Of a stretch of 60,520 nucleotides of DNA, positions 17,478 through 28,432 are shown piece after piece. The DNA comes from an uncultured Acidimicrobiales bacterium (GTDB lineage: Bacteria > Actinomycetota > Acidimicrobiia > Acidimicrobiales > SZUA-35). Position 1 is the first letter of the stretch; each line of letters starts with the position of its first letter. A program made the position numbers and the translations under genes. The notes under the pieces are model-generated. The model was not told where the DNA came from, did not search any database, and worked only from the letters and a program-made list of their open reading frames with translations. The stretch covers positions 1 through 60,520 of the forward strand of contig CALEWY010000006.1 of NCBI GenBank assembly GCA_937925335.1, given 5' to 3'.

Positions 17478-18119
17478 TCAGCCGCCGACTGTTGCGCTGA
17501 GCTCTTGGACCAGATCGCCCGCTGTCGATCGGATGGAGTCGTGCTCATCGGCAAGTGCCGCTGCTGCAATGTCGATGTGCCTCTCGGGCATGGCGAGCCG
17601 CGGTCGACGAAGCAAGATTCGGTAGAGGCGTTTGGCGACCGCGACTGGATCGTCGTAGTCGGTCGGGGCTGAGCGGTCCGCCACGTTGTCGAGGTGGTCG
17701 AGCCAGTCGTTTGAGCGCTCTGGCACGAGTTCTCCCAGCTCAGAGCGTGTGTGCGAATCGCTGATGGCCCGAAATGTCTTGGTGACGTCCGCTGCGATGG
17801 TCTCGTCTCGCAGAAGCGCTCCGTCGATCAGCAGCTCGGGACCGACGTGAGCAACCGCACGAGCCGAGCCTCGAGCGAGACCGTCTGCGCCCAGTCTGGC
17901 GCGGAGCCGGTCTTGGCGAGACCGGAACCATTCGCTGCGATGAAACGCATCGTCGGTTTGGTGATGGCACCGAATACCGGCCGCAACAACCTCGTTCGGC
18001 GTCGACCCGACGAGCCGAAAACCACCAAATGACCCGAGGTCAGGCAGGGCTGCGCCGAGCCAAAAGCGAGGGTCATCTGAGAGGGTCCGAGCAACGGCGA
18101 TATGGCCACCAACGTTCAC
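17478..18119 (-). CDS. Hypothetical helical protein, possibly AcpH-like metal hydrolase
   Basis: A 213-residue protein that I do not firmly recognise. The opening (MNVGGHIAVART, WLGAALPDLGSFGG) and the stretch GIRCHHQTDDAFHRSEWF, rich in His and Asp, recall acyl-carrier-protein phosphodiesterases of the HD-like metal hydrolase type, with a second possible ligand at AVAHVGPELLIDGALL. The remainder is helical. GTG start, 3 nt after the stop of the serine hydrolase gene, so it is part of a minus-strand operon with that gene and the acrylyl-CoA reductase-like gene. Confidence 0.55.
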   Translation of the reverse strand: MNVGGHIAVARTLSDDPRFWLGAALPDLGSFGGFRLVGSTPNEVVAAGIRCHHQTDDAFHRSEWFRSRQDRLRARLGADGLARGSARAVAHVGPELLIDGALLRDETIAADVTKTFRAISDSHTRSELGELVPERSNDWLDHLDNVADRSAPTDYDDPVAVAKRLYRILLRRPRLAMPERHIDIAAAALADEHDSIRSTAGDLVQELSATVGG

Positions 18120-18122
18120 TGG

Positions 18123-19373
18123 TTAGGTCAATGCTCCGTAGACGAGCGACTTCATCTGGTCCCGGATCGGGTACGCCGACGACGGCATGAGCTGAGTCAT
18201 GCCGATCACGAGGAGATCCTCGGCAGGGTCGACCCAGAACATCGTGGAGGCTGCACCGCCCCAGGCAAACGCTCCCGGCGAACTGATCACCTGCGAGTCA
18301 GCGGGGTTGAGAACGACGGAGAAGCCCAGCCCGAACCCAACTCCGTTGTAGTTGGTCTCACTGAACACCTCCTGGCCCATCGCTGCCAGGTCGGCGCCGT
18401 TTGGCAGATGGTTACTCGTCGCGTATTCCAGCGTCTTGCGGCCGATGACTCGGACGCCATCGAGTTGGCCGCGGCCGAGAAGCATCCGGCAGAACCGGTG
18501 GTAGTCAGCCATGGTTGAGACGAGCCCGCCGCCTCCAGACAGATAGGTGGGTGATGAGCGGTAGGGGGACGTGTCGCCACCGCTGTCGATCATCACCGTT
18601 TCGTCGTTCATCCCATCAGGCGATGTCGCACCTTCTGGCACGCCGAACGGCGAAACGGTGGTGAGGGCATAGTTCGGCGTGAGCCGCTCGGCGCGCTCGT
18701 CGTCGACGAAGAAGCCGGTATCCGCCATGCCGAGTGGGTTGAGGATGTGCTCGCTGAAGTAGTCATCGAGCGACTGTCCGGAAATGATTTCAACCAGGCG
18801 TCCGCACACGTCGGTGGACACGCTGTAGCTCCACTCCGTTCCAGGCGAGAAGAGCAGCGGGACGTCGGCGAGTTGATCGCAGAACTCCTCCAGCGAATTG
18901 CCGGCGAGACGATCGACGCCACGCTTGCGGTAGATAGCGTCGACTGGGTGGCGGAACATCCAGCCGTAGGTGAGGCCGGAGGTGTGTGTGAGGAGATCCT
19001 GCACCGTCATTTCCCGCTCGGGGAACGTCGTTTCAAACACCGCATGGGATCCATCGCGGAACACGCGAAGGTCGGCCCAAGCCGGCATGAACCGAGAGAC
19101 GGGGTCGCCGAGCATGACCTTGCCCTGTTCGATGAGTTGCAGAAGCGCAATCGAGGTGACCGGCTTCGACATCGAATAGATGCGGAAGATCGCATCGTCG
19201 GCATAGCCGAGGTTGGACTGGTACGCGATCTCGTCGCCCCGTCCGACCAGGAATGAGAAACCGGGGAAGCGCCCGGTGTCGAGGTATTCACGCTGAAGGA
19301 AGCTGTCGATCGCCTTCAGGCGATCCTGATCGAAGCCCAGATCGTTCGTCATGGAGCCGGAGTTGGTACTCAT
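18123..19373 (-). CDS. Serine hydrolase, beta-lactamase/family VIII esterase type
   Basis: A 416-residue protein with the nucleophile motif SMSK (SxxK) in IFRIYSMSKPVTSIALLQL, the catalytic Tyr in EWSYSVSTDVCGRLVE, and a C-terminal WGGAAST box in place of the KTG of true beta-lactamases. That combination is typical of EstB-like esterases. No signal peptide is visible, so it should act in the cytoplasm. The ATG at 19373 overlaps the stop of the acrylyl-CoA reductase-like gene by 4 bases, so the longer upstream reading was rejected. An ester or lactone substrate is likely but unknown. Confidence 0.85.
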   Translation of the reverse strand: MSTNSGSMTNDLGFDQDRLKAIDSFLQREYLDTGRFPGFSFLVGRGDEIAYQSNLGYADDAIFRIYSMSKPVTSIALLQLIEQGKVMLGDPVSRFMPAWADLRVFRDGSHAVFETTFPEREMTVQDLLTHTSGLTYGWMFRHPVDAIYRKRGVDRLAGNSLEEFCDQLADVPLLFSPGTEWSYSVSTDVCGRLVEIISGQSLDDYFSEHILNPLGMADTGFFVDDERAERLTPNYALTTVSPFGVPEGATSPDGMNDETVMIDSGGDTSPYRSSPTYLSGGGGLVSTMADYHRFCRMLLGRGQLDGVRVIGRKTLEYATSNHLPNGADLAAMGQEVFSETNYNGVGFGLGFSVVLNPADSQVISSPGAFAWGGAASTMFWVDPAEDLLVIGMTQLMPSSAYPIRDQMKSLVYGALT

Positions 19374-20392
19374 GACGAGGTGTCCACGATCGTGCGGCCT
19401 CGGACCTGGCCGGCGAGGATCTGCGGAGCGAGCTCGGCGACGGCAGACAGCGCCACCGTGGTCGAGACCGAATCGAGCTTGGCTGCGGTGTCTCCGGTGC
19501 TGAGTGCTGCGGCGATTCGGTCCCAAACAGCAACACGGTGGTCGGCGGGGCACATCACCGAGTCGATACCGAGGAGGTTGACCCCTCGAAGCAGGAACGG
19601 GATCACGGTGGTGGAAAGTTGGTTGCCCCCAGCGAGGCCGCAAGCGGCGACCGACGAGCCACTCACCATTTCGGTCAGAACGTGGGCGAGCGTGTCGCCG
19701 CCGACGGCATCGATGCAACCGCCCCATCGCTCACCGAGCAGCGGTCGAGACGGATTCTCGGCGAGTTCTTCTCGATCGATCACAGCGGAGGCCCCGAGGG
19801 CGGTGAGATCGTCGCTGTGCTGGACTCGGCCGGTGGACGCGGTGACGTGGTGGCCGGCGAGTCCGGCCCACAGGACCGCCGATGATCCAACTCCACCGGA
19901 TGCGCCGGTCACGAGCAGCGAACGGTCTGCCGAGGTCTCGAGCCCCTGGGCTTCGAGAGCGACGAGAGCCTGCATGGCGGTGAACCCCGCGGTGCCGATC
20001 GCCATCGCTTGTTCGGTCGAGATGACATCGGGGAGCGGAACCAACCAATCAGCCTTCACTCGTGCTCGTGTGGCGAACCCACCCCACCACACCTCGCCGA
20101 CGCGCCAGCCGGTGAGAACGACGCGGTCGCCGGGGGAGTAGCGGTCGTCATCAGACGATTCGACAACACCCGCAAAGTCGACCCCCGGAACATGGGGGTA
20201 GTCGCGCACGAGGCGGCCGATGCCTTGAAGGATCATTCCGTCCTTGTAGTTGAGTGTCGAATACTCGACTCGGACGGTGACATCGCCGTCTGGTAGGCGG
20301 GTGTCTGGCAGTTCGGTGATCGACGCGCTGACACTCTTCTTGTCGCCGTCGTCGGCTTGTTCGAGGAGCAGCGCTGTGAAGGTTGAAGACAT
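19370..20392 (-). CDS. acuI: MDR-family NADPH oxidoreductase, acrylyl-CoA reductase/YhdH type
   Basis: A 340-residue zinc-independent medium-chain reductase. Family marks are YSTLNYKDGMIL, the PHVPGVDFAGVV segment, DRVVLTGWRVGE, GTAGFTAMQALVAL and the nucleotide motif VTGASGGVGSSAV. AcuI reduces acrylyl-CoA to propionyl-CoA with NADPH, for instance in DMSP or 3-hydroxypropionate use; YhdH is the E. coli homologue. It is first in a three-gene minus-strand operon ending in an AcpH-like gene. Confidence 0.85.
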   Translation of the reverse strand: MSSTFTALLLEQADDGDKKSVSASITELPDTRLPDGDVTVRVEYSTLNYKDGMILQGIGRLVRDYPHVPGVDFAGVVESSDDDRYSPGDRVVLTGWRVGEVWWGGFATRARVKADWLVPLPDVISTEQAMAIGTAGFTAMQALVALEAQGLETSADRSLLVTGASGGVGSSAVLWAGLAGHHVTASTGRVQHSDDLTALGASAVIDREELAENPSRPLLGERWGGCIDAVGGDTLAHVLTEMVSGSSVAACGLAGGNQLSTTVIPFLLRGVNLLGIDSVMCPADHRVAVWDRIAAALSTGDTAAKLDSVSTTVALSAVAELAPQILAGQVRGRTIVDTSS

Positions 20393-20420
20393 GGGTCCGG
20401 AAGCTAGCCGGTCGCGCTAG

Positions 20421-22646
<2,226 letters not shown>

Positions 22647-22650
<4 letters not shown>

Positions 22651-23171
22651 GCTCGGTCGCTGAGGGGCTCCATCTCGTTCGCCGCTTCTTCGGCGCGATC
22701 AAACCCGGTGCACCGGCAGCCGACGATGACCAATGGGCGCGCGCCCAGCTCGGACCTGGCGAGATTCGACTCTGGGAGTCGATGAACAACCCGGACCGTC
22801 GCCATGCGGTCGAAGTCGCCCGTCTCGTTCACGCCGAACTACCGGATGCAGGCCAACCCACACTCGCCGCTGCGCTGCTTCACGATGTCGGCAAGGTGGC
22901 GTGTGGTTTTCGAACGCCAGCCAGGGTCGTGGCCACCATCGTCTGGTCGGTTCTCGACGACGCGAAGGCCGACTCGTGGATCGAGGGAAGCGGTTTCACA
23001 AAACGCCTCGGCCAGTATCGCCGCCACCCCGAGCTGGGTGAAGCAATGCTGATCGAAGCCGGAGCTCACACGCTCACGTCGTCGTGGGCCGCCGATCATC
23101 ACCGGCCGCGAGATCGGTGGCGAGCCGATCCAGCGATCGGCGATGTGTTGAAACGCTGCGACGACGACTAG
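22647..23171 (+). CDS. HD-domain protein
   Basis: A 174-residue protein with a metal-binding HD motif (ALLHDVGKVAC, around residues 75-85), an upstream His in NPDRRHAVEVARLVH, and later His residues in SWAADHHRPRD. This is the pattern of HD phosphohydrolases acting on nucleotides or cyclic dinucleotides. The substrate is unknown. It starts in the stop codon of the Nudix gene. In mycobacteria this position after the Nudix gene holds xerD, which is missing here. Confidence 0.75.
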
Positions 23172-23202
23172 AGCGATCGAGAGTCGCCCGGCCGTGGCAG
23201 GG

Positions 23203-24222
23203 TCAGCGGGATCGGGGCAGGAGGCCGACCGCGTCGTAGGCCCGGGCCAGGACCGGATCGGCAATCGCCGCCGCCTTGTCGGCGCCCAGCCGCAGCGCAT
23301 CGATGACGTCATCGTCGGAGAGCGCTGCGTGGCGCTGCTGTATCGGCTCAAAAAACGACATCACCGCATCGGCGACGTCAGCCTTGAGCGGACCGTACTG
23401 TGTGTACTTCTCAGCCAAGTCCGTCGGGTCGCCACCCGATGCGGCAGCGAGGATGTCGAGGAGGTTTGACACGCCCGGCTTGGTGTCGGGGTCGAAACGA
23501 ACCTCACCGTCGTTGTCGGTCACCGCTCGCTTGATCTTCTTCTCGATGGTCTTGGGTGGATCGAGCAGACCGATCGTGCCCGGCGACTCGAGCGACTTGG
23601 ACATCTTGGTGTCGGGAGCCTGCAGATCCATGATCCGCGCGCCGGCGGACGGGATCTGATGTTCGGGCACCACGAAGGTTTCGCCGTAGCGGGAGTTGAA
23701 TCGGGTTGCGACGTCGCGACTGAGCTCGATGTGTTGGCGCTGATCGTCGCCAACGGGCACGATGTCGGTGTCATAGAGCAAGATGTCGGCCGCTTGAAGA
23801 GCCGGATAACTAAAGAGCGAGGACGACACGAAGCCGCCTCGGTCGCTCTTGTCCTTGAACGCCGTCATGCGGGAGAGCTCGCCAAACGAGGCCATCGTCT
23901 GCATCAACCATCCGAGCTCGGCATGGGCAGGGACGTGTGACTGGACGAAGAACACGCAGCGCTCTGGATCAAGACCAGCGGCGAGGAGAATGCGACCGAT
24001 CTCGATCGTTCCTCGGCTGACCTCACCAGCTTCCTTCGGGAGCGTGAGGGCGTGGAGATCGACGACGCAGTACACGGCGTCATGGTCGTCCTGCAGCTCC
24101 ACCCAGTTTTTGACCGCACCGAGGTAGTTTCCGAGGTGGATGGCTCCGGACGGCTGGATCCCGCTGAAAACGCGCGGTCGATCGGATGAGGCCCGGCTGG
24201 CGGGGGAGGCACTGCTGTTCAT
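23203..24222 (-). CDS. trpS: Tryptophanyl-tRNA synthetase
   Basis: A 339-residue class I synthetase that charges tRNA-Trp. The HIGH-type motif is GAIHLGNYLGAVKNW near residue 30, and the KMSKS motif is TKMSKSLESPG. GDDQRQHIEL and FVQSHVPAHAELGW are further TrpRS marks. The ATG at 24222 is preferred because TACATT ends 6 nt upstream. It is transcribed divergently from scpA and converges on the HD gene. Confidence 0.96.
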   Translation of the reverse strand: MNSSASPASRASSDRPRVFSGIQPSGAIHLGNYLGAVKNWVELQDDHDAVYCVVDLHALTLPKEAGEVSRGTIEIGRILLAAGLDPERCVFFVQSHVPAHAELGWLMQTMASFGELSRMTAFKDKSDRGGFVSSSLFSYPALQAADILLYDTDIVPVGDDQRQHIELSRDVATRFNSRYGETFVVPEHQIPSAGARIMDLQAPDTKMSKSLESPGTIGLLDPPKTIEKKIKRAVTDNDGEVRFDPDTKPGVSNLLDILAAASGGDPTDLAEKYTQYGPLKADVADAVMSFFEPIQQRHAALSDDDVIDALRLGADKAAAIADPVLARAYDAVGLLPRSR

Positions 24223-24228
24223 GCACGT

Positions 24229-24234
24229 AATGTA
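24229..24234 (-). promoter_or_regulatory. -10 box TACATT of trpS
   Basis: On the minus strand TACATT ends 6 nt before the trpS ATG, predicting a leaderless transcript. Confidence 0.5.
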
Positions 24235-24277
24235 CGGCCCAGGGGAGTCGCGTCGTGGCAATTTGCGCAGCCTCAAC

Positions 24278-24283
24278 TAGAAT
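24278..24283 (+). promoter_or_regulatory. -10 box TAGAAT of scpA
   Basis: TAGAAT ends 7 nt before the ATG at 24291, with a weak TGGCAA 16 bp further upstream. Leaderless start predicted; it excludes the upstream in-frame start at 24255. Confidence 0.55.
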
Positions 24284-24290
24284 CACATCG

Positions 24291-25187
24291 ATGTCATTTG
24301 TAGACGAACGTCCCGTGGCGGCGGCCGAGTCGGACACGACGGCTAGTACAAGCTCTGCTTCGGCGGGTGCTGATCAGTCGAAGGAGTCCTCAGAGACGGT
24401 CGAATCCAACGCCTATCGAGTGACCACCGAGCAGTTCGAGGGTCCGTTCGACCTCCTGCTCCACCTCATCCTGAAAGACGAAGTCGATCTCTATGAGATC
24501 TCGCTTTCGTCCATCGTCGACGCCTATTTGGCCGAGCTCGATCGAATGGATCTGTGCGATCTCGAGACCGCCACCGAGTTCTTGCTCATCGCCGCCACGC
24601 TCATCGAGCTGAAGTGCCGGCGACTGCTGCCCGTCGATGATGATTTCGATCTCGATGCTGAGCTTGGCATCTGGGAAGAGCGCGATCTGCTCCTTTCACG
24701 CCTCCTCGAATGCAAGACGTTCAAGGATGCGGCCAAGGTTCTCGACGACCTTGCAAGCCGGGCGTCACTGGTGGCGCCTCGCCGCGTCGGCCTCGAAGAC
24801 CAGTTCTTGGAACTGACGCCTGATCTTCTCGCCGGAGTCACGGGCGACAAGTTGCGCAAGGCCTTCATCAAGGCCATGACCCCACCGCCGCCTCCAACGG
24901 TTGACCTCTTCCACGTTTCAGCCGTCAAGGCGAACGTCACCGACGCCATCGAAGAGCTCGTCGCCGAGCTCCCCGGTGCGGGCCGAGTGAGTTTCCGTCG
25001 TCTCACCGCTGGTTTGGTCGAACGCCTCGAAGTTGTGGTTCGTTTCCTCGCCGTGCTCGAGCTGTTCAAGCAAGGTTGGCTCGAAATCGATCAGCAGGAG
25101 TCATTCGGCGATCTCGCGATTGAATGGGTCGGCGGCGAGAACGATGCGGAACTGGCGCTAGCGGGCGCCGATCTTTACGAAGGCTGA
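24291..25187 (+). CDS. scpA: Segregation and condensation protein A
   Basis: A 298-residue kleisin partner of SMC in chromosome condensation. A Ser/Ala-rich N-terminus of ~40 residues precedes the hallmark FEGPFDLLLHLI and KDEVDLYEISLSSIVDAYL. The middle is helical (ELKCRRLLPVDDDFDLDAEL), and a C-terminal winged-helix segment (VVRFLAVLELFKQGWLEI) should bind SMC. It is followed 4 nt later by scpB, its usual partner. In many actinobacteria a parA gene precedes scpA, but here trpS is on the other strand. Confidence 0.95.
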   Translation: MSFVDERPVAAAESDTTASTSSASAGADQSKESSETVESNAYRVTTEQFEGPFDLLLHLILKDEVDLYEISLSSIVDAYLAELDRMDLCDLETATEFLLIAATLIELKCRRLLPVDDDFDLDAELGIWEERDLLLSRLLECKTFKDAAKVLDDLASRASLVAPRRVGLEDQFLELTPDLLAGVTGDKLRKAFIKAMTPPPPPTVDLFHVSAVKANVTDAIEELVAELPGAGRVSFRRLTAGLVERLEVVVRFLAVLELFKQGWLEIDQQESFGDLAIEWVGGENDAELALAGADLYEG

Positions 25188-25191
25188 CGGC

Positions 25192-26178
25192 GTGACCACA
25201 AACGAACATGACGGCGAGACCGAGCTCGATTCCGAGGCGGTTGATTCCGAGGCGAGCGAGCTCGAATCGGGTGAACGAGACGTGACCGAGCCAGAGATGG
25301 CTGAGTCGGACACGGTCGAGGCGTCCGATGCCGAGCCGGTGGATTCAGAGCCGGTGGATTCAGAGATGCCCGAGTCAGACATCGCCGAGGCCTCCGATGC
25401 CGAAGACGACTCCACCGTCGAGCTCGGCCAGCCTTCTGAGGCAGCAACCATCGAGGCGAAACGGGCCATCGAGGCGATTGTTCTGGTGGCCTCTGACCCA
25501 ATCCCGACCCAGCTGCTGGCCCAACTGATCGAAGTACCGCTCGACGCCGTTGCCCACCTGTGTGCCGAACTGGCGTCGGAGTATCGCGAGCAGCGCCGAG
25601 GATTCCAGCTGGCAGAGGTTGCTGGTGGATGGCGCTTTCAAACTCACCCCACACTCGCCGCATACGTCGAGCGCTTCGCCCTCGAAGGCCAGTCGGCCCG
25701 GCTCTCGGCAGCGGCGCTCGAAACCCTCGCCATCGTGGCCTACAAGCAACCGATTTCGCGTGGCCAAGTGTCGGCGATTCGCGGCGTCAATGTCGACGGT
25801 GTGCTCCGCACACTCGAGCAGCGGGGCTACATCGCCGAGCATGCTCGTGACTCCGGTCCAGGGCAAGCGATCCTGTTCGGAACGACCGATCTGTTCCTCG
25901 ACAAGCTCGGCTTGGCCGATCTCAACGATCTTCCGCCGCTCGGCGAGTTCGTGCCGGCTGCGTCGGTCGTCGAGGCGCTCGAGCAGACACTGCGAGCCGA
26001 AGCCGAAGAGGCGGACGCAGCAATCGCTGACGATGTCGTGATCGACCTCACCGACGACGCTCCGGCTGCGCCACTCGACGATCCCGCCGACGAGCCAGAC
26101 GACGTCGCGGATACGGCCGAGTCTGCTGAGCCGGTGGATATCGCTGGGCCGGCCGAATCTGATCCTGCCCCGTCGTGA
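25192..26178 (+). CDS. scpB: Segregation and condensation protein B with acidic extensions
   Basis: A 328-residue protein, GTG start. The conserved double winged-helix core is residues ~80-250 (EAIVLVASDPIPTQLLAQLI, ETLAIVAYKQPISRGQVSAI, GLADLNDLPPLGEF). It binds ScpA and SMC. Unusually, ~75 residues ahead of the core are almost all Glu, Asp, Ser, Val and Ala with a near-duplicated EPVDSEPVDSEMPESD, and the last ~60 residues are also highly acidic. The start is supported by the 4-nt spacing after scpA. The stop overlaps the pseudouridine synthase start. Confidence 0.93.
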   Translation: MTTNEHDGETELDSEAVDSEASELESGERDVTEPEMAESDTVEASDAEPVDSEPVDSEMPESDIAEASDAEDDSTVELGQPSEAATIEAKRAIEAIVLVASDPIPTQLLAQLIEVPLDAVAHLCAELASEYREQRRGFQLAEVAGGWRFQTHPTLAAYVERFALEGQSARLSAAALETLAIVAYKQPISRGQVSAIRGVNVDGVLRTLEQRGYIAEHARDSGPGQAILFGTTDLFLDKLGLADLNDLPPLGEFVPAASVVEALEQTLRAEAEEADAAIADDVVIDLTDDAPAAPLDDPADEPDDVADTAESAEPVDIAGPAESDPAPS

Positions 26179-26969
26179 CCGAAGCGGAAGGTGAGCGCCT
26201 GCAAAAGGTCCTCGCCCGCATCGGCTTCGGAAGCCGTCGCACCAACGAGGACCTGATCGCCGAAGGGCGAGTCACCGTCAACGGCGAGGTTGCGATTCTG
26301 GGTGCTCGGGTCAAACCCGGGGAAGACGAGATCGCCGTCGATGGCGCCATCCTCTCGACCCTTCCCGACACGATCACCTACCTGCTCAACAAGCCGCGCG
26401 GTGTCGTCACGACCGCAGCCGACACGCACGGACGACCCACCGTGATCGAGATCGTTCCCGACGAACCACGAGTGTTTCCGGTCGGTCGTCTCGATCTCGA
26501 CACCGAGGGCCTGTTGTTATTGACCAACGATGGTGGTCTCGCCCACCGGCTCACCCATCCGAGCTTTGGCATCGACAAGGAATACCTCGTGCACGTCGAG
26601 GGCAACCCGTCACGAGCTTCGGTGCGCCAACTCCGTGACGGCATCGAACTCGACGATGGAATGACCGCACCGGCCAAGGCGTCGACCGTCGCCCCCGGCC
26701 TCATCAAGATCACGATTCACGAGGGTCGGAACCGCCAGGTGCGTCGAATGTGTGACGCCATCGGGCACCCGGTTCGCCGACTCGTTCGCACTCGGATCGG
26801 TCCGATCACCGACACCCGACTCGAACCAGGGCAGTTTCGTCTCGTCGAGGGGAACGAACTCCTCGATCTGCAGCGTGCGGTGAAGTCGACCGCAACCGGC
26901 GACGATGATGACGCCGATGTTGATGCTGATGCGAGCGCGGCGAACGACATCTCAAACGAGATCGATTAG
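26175..26969 (+). CDS. rluB: RluB/RsuA-family 23S rRNA pseudouridine synthase
   Basis: A 264-residue protein with an N-terminal S4 RNA-binding domain (GERLQKVLARIGFGSRRTNE, GRVTVNGEVA) and a synthase domain with the catalytic Asp motif GRLDLDTEGLLLLTNDG. EGRNRQVRRMCDAIGHPV is the family C-terminal signature. RluB isomerises a uridine in helix 80 of 23S rRNA. The tail of ~30 residues is Asp-rich. GTG start overlapping scpB; scpA-scpB-rluB is a conserved operon. Confidence 0.94.
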   Translation: MTEAEGERLQKVLARIGFGSRRTNEDLIAEGRVTVNGEVAILGARVKPGEDEIAVDGAILSTLPDTITYLLNKPRGVVTTAADTHGRPTVIEIVPDEPRVFPVGRLDLDTEGLLLLTNDGGLAHRLTHPSFGIDKEYLVHVEGNPSRASVRQLRDGIELDDGMTAPAKASTVAPGLIKITIHEGRNRQVRRMCDAIGHPVRRLVRTRIGPITDTRLEPGQFRLVEGNELLDLQRAVKSTATGDDDDADVDADASAANDISNEID

Positions 26970-26985
26970 CGCTCGACATCCGCTC

Positions 26986-26991
26986 TATCCT
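26986..26991 (+). promoter_or_regulatory. -10 box TATCCT of aroH
   Basis: TATCCT ends 8 nt before the ATG at 27000. It suggests a promoter inside the gene run that gives a leaderless aroH-tyrA-cmk-plsC transcript. Confidence 0.42.
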
Positions 26992-26999
26992 CAGCCGCC

Positions 27000-27377
27000 A
27001 TGCCATTGAGAGCCCTTCGAGGCGCGATCACGATCGACGCCGACACAGCCGATGAAATCTCGGCCCGCACCACGTCGCTCATCGCCGCGCTCTACGACCG
27101 CAACGGGCTGAGCCACGATGATGTCGTCAGCATCTTGTTTACGGCCACGGTCGATATCACGAGTGCTCCACCGGCTCGTGCTGCGCGAGCATTCGGCCTC
27201 GTCGACGTGCCGCTGCTGTGTGCACAGGAGATGGACGTTGAAGGAGCGCTCGGCATGTGTATCCGGCTCATGTTGCACATCGAGACCGATCTTGCCCGAG
27301 ACGATCTTCGCCACGTCTTCATGCGCGGCGCAACAGCCTTGCGGCCGGAGCTCGCTGAGCCCGGTGACGAGCTGTGA
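27000..27377 (+). CDS. aroH: Chorismate mutase, AroH type
   Basis: A 125-residue trimeric-type chorismate mutase, normal length for the AroH class. LRALRGAITID carries the N-terminal active-site Arg, followed by ILFTATVDITSAPPARAAR, VPLLCAQEMDV and MRGATALRPEL, matching the Bacillus enzyme pattern. It converts chorismate to prephenate, the substrate of the next gene product. Its stop overlaps the tyrA start (GTGA). Confidence 0.94.
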   Translation: MPLRALRGAITIDADTADEISARTTSLIAALYDRNGLSHDDVVSILFTATVDITSAPPARAARAFGLVDVPLLCAQEMDVEGALGMCIRLMLHIETDLARDDLRHVFMRGATALRPELAEPGDEL

Positions 27378-28432
27378 CCAAGCTTGCCTCTGTCGTTGGG
27401 ACAGGGTTGATCGGTGGATCGGTTGCGCTATCGCTCAAACGAGCTGGCTGGACCGTCACCGGCATCGATGCCGACGAATCCGTTGTTGCTCAGGCGCTCG
27501 AGCAGAACGTCATCGACCGGGTCGGCATTGATCCTGATGCCGACCTCACGGTGATCGCAGCACCGGTCAGCAAGATTCCAGAGCTCGCACTCGAGGCGCT
27601 GGCAAACGGTTCAGGTGCGGTCACCGACGTCGGCTCGACCAAAGCCGACATTTGTTCGGCCGTCTCCAACGCCCGTTTCGTCGGCGGACATCCAATGGCT
27701 GGATCTGAGCTCGACGGGCTGATCGGCGCTCGAGCGGAGATGTTCGATGGAGCGATGTGGGTGTTGACCCCGACATCGGGGACCGATGAACAGGTGTTTG
27801 CCGCCGTTCGCGCTGCGGTGCGGGCCATGGGTGCAGAAACGATCGCACTCGAGCCGCGTGTTCACGACGAACTCGTAGCCCAGGTCAGCCACGTGCCCCA
27901 TCTAACGGCCGCGATGCTCATGGTGCTCGCTGACGATTCGTCGGTCGAACACGCAGCGTTGCTGCGGCTCGCTGCGGGCGGCTTTCGAGACATGACCCGC
28001 ATCTCGGCAGGTCGCCCGTCGATCTGGCCAGATATCTGCGCGGCCAACAAGACCGCCATCACGTCGGGACTCGATCGGCTCATCGAGGCGTTGAGCGATG
28101 TTCGGGAACGGGTGGCCACCGACGACAACGCTGGCCTCCTCGATCTGCTCGAACAAGCACAGCACGCTCGGATCAACCTGCCAACTGGGTTCGGCCGAGC
28201 TGACGGGCTCATCGAGCTGAAGATCCCCGTGCTCGATCAGCCGGGCGAAATCGCCGTGATTGCCACGCTGGCCTCCGAACTCGACGTCAACATTTTCGAC
28301 CTCGAACTGACCCACTCCAGCGAAGGTCGACGTGGTGTGATGATCATGGTCGTTGATGCGGAGAAGGCTGAGCGGTTCGTCGGCGGCTTGATGGCCCGCG
28401 GTTACCGTCCTCGCTCGCGGGTGCTCGAGTAA
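27374..28432 (+). CDS. tyrA: Prephenate dehydrogenase with ACT domain
   Basis: A 352-residue enzyme making 4-hydroxyphenylpyruvate for tyrosine. The N-terminal Rossmann fold starts with VGTGLIGGSVALSL. The family core GGHPMAGSELDGL contains the active-site His, and the C-terminal ~75 residues (PGEIAVIATLASELDVNIFD) are an ACT domain, likely the tyrosine feedback site. GTG start overlapping aroH; its stop shares one base with the cmk start. Confidence 0.94.
   Translation: MTKLASVVGTGLIGGSVALSLKRAGWTVTGIDADESVVAQALEQNVIDRVGIDPDADLTVIAAPVSKIPELALEALANGSGAVTDVGSTKADICSAVSNARFVGGHPMAGSELDGLIGARAEMFDGAMWVLTPTSGTDEQVFAAVRAAVRAMGAETIALEPRVHDELVAQVSHVPHLTAAMLMVLADDSSVEHAALLRLAAGGFRDMTRISAGRPSIWPDICAANKTAITSGLDRLIEALSDVRERVATDDNAGLLDLLEQAQHARINLPTGFGRADGLIELKIPVLDQPGEIAVIATLASELDVNIFDLELTHSSEGRRGVMIMVVDAEKAERFVGGLMARGYRPRSRVLE

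Noticed and set aside
18123-19727. Longer serine hydrolase starting at 19727
   Set aside because: The extra 118 residues are Arg-rich, overlap the reductase gene antisense-like in composition, and the ATG at 19373 is translationally coupled.
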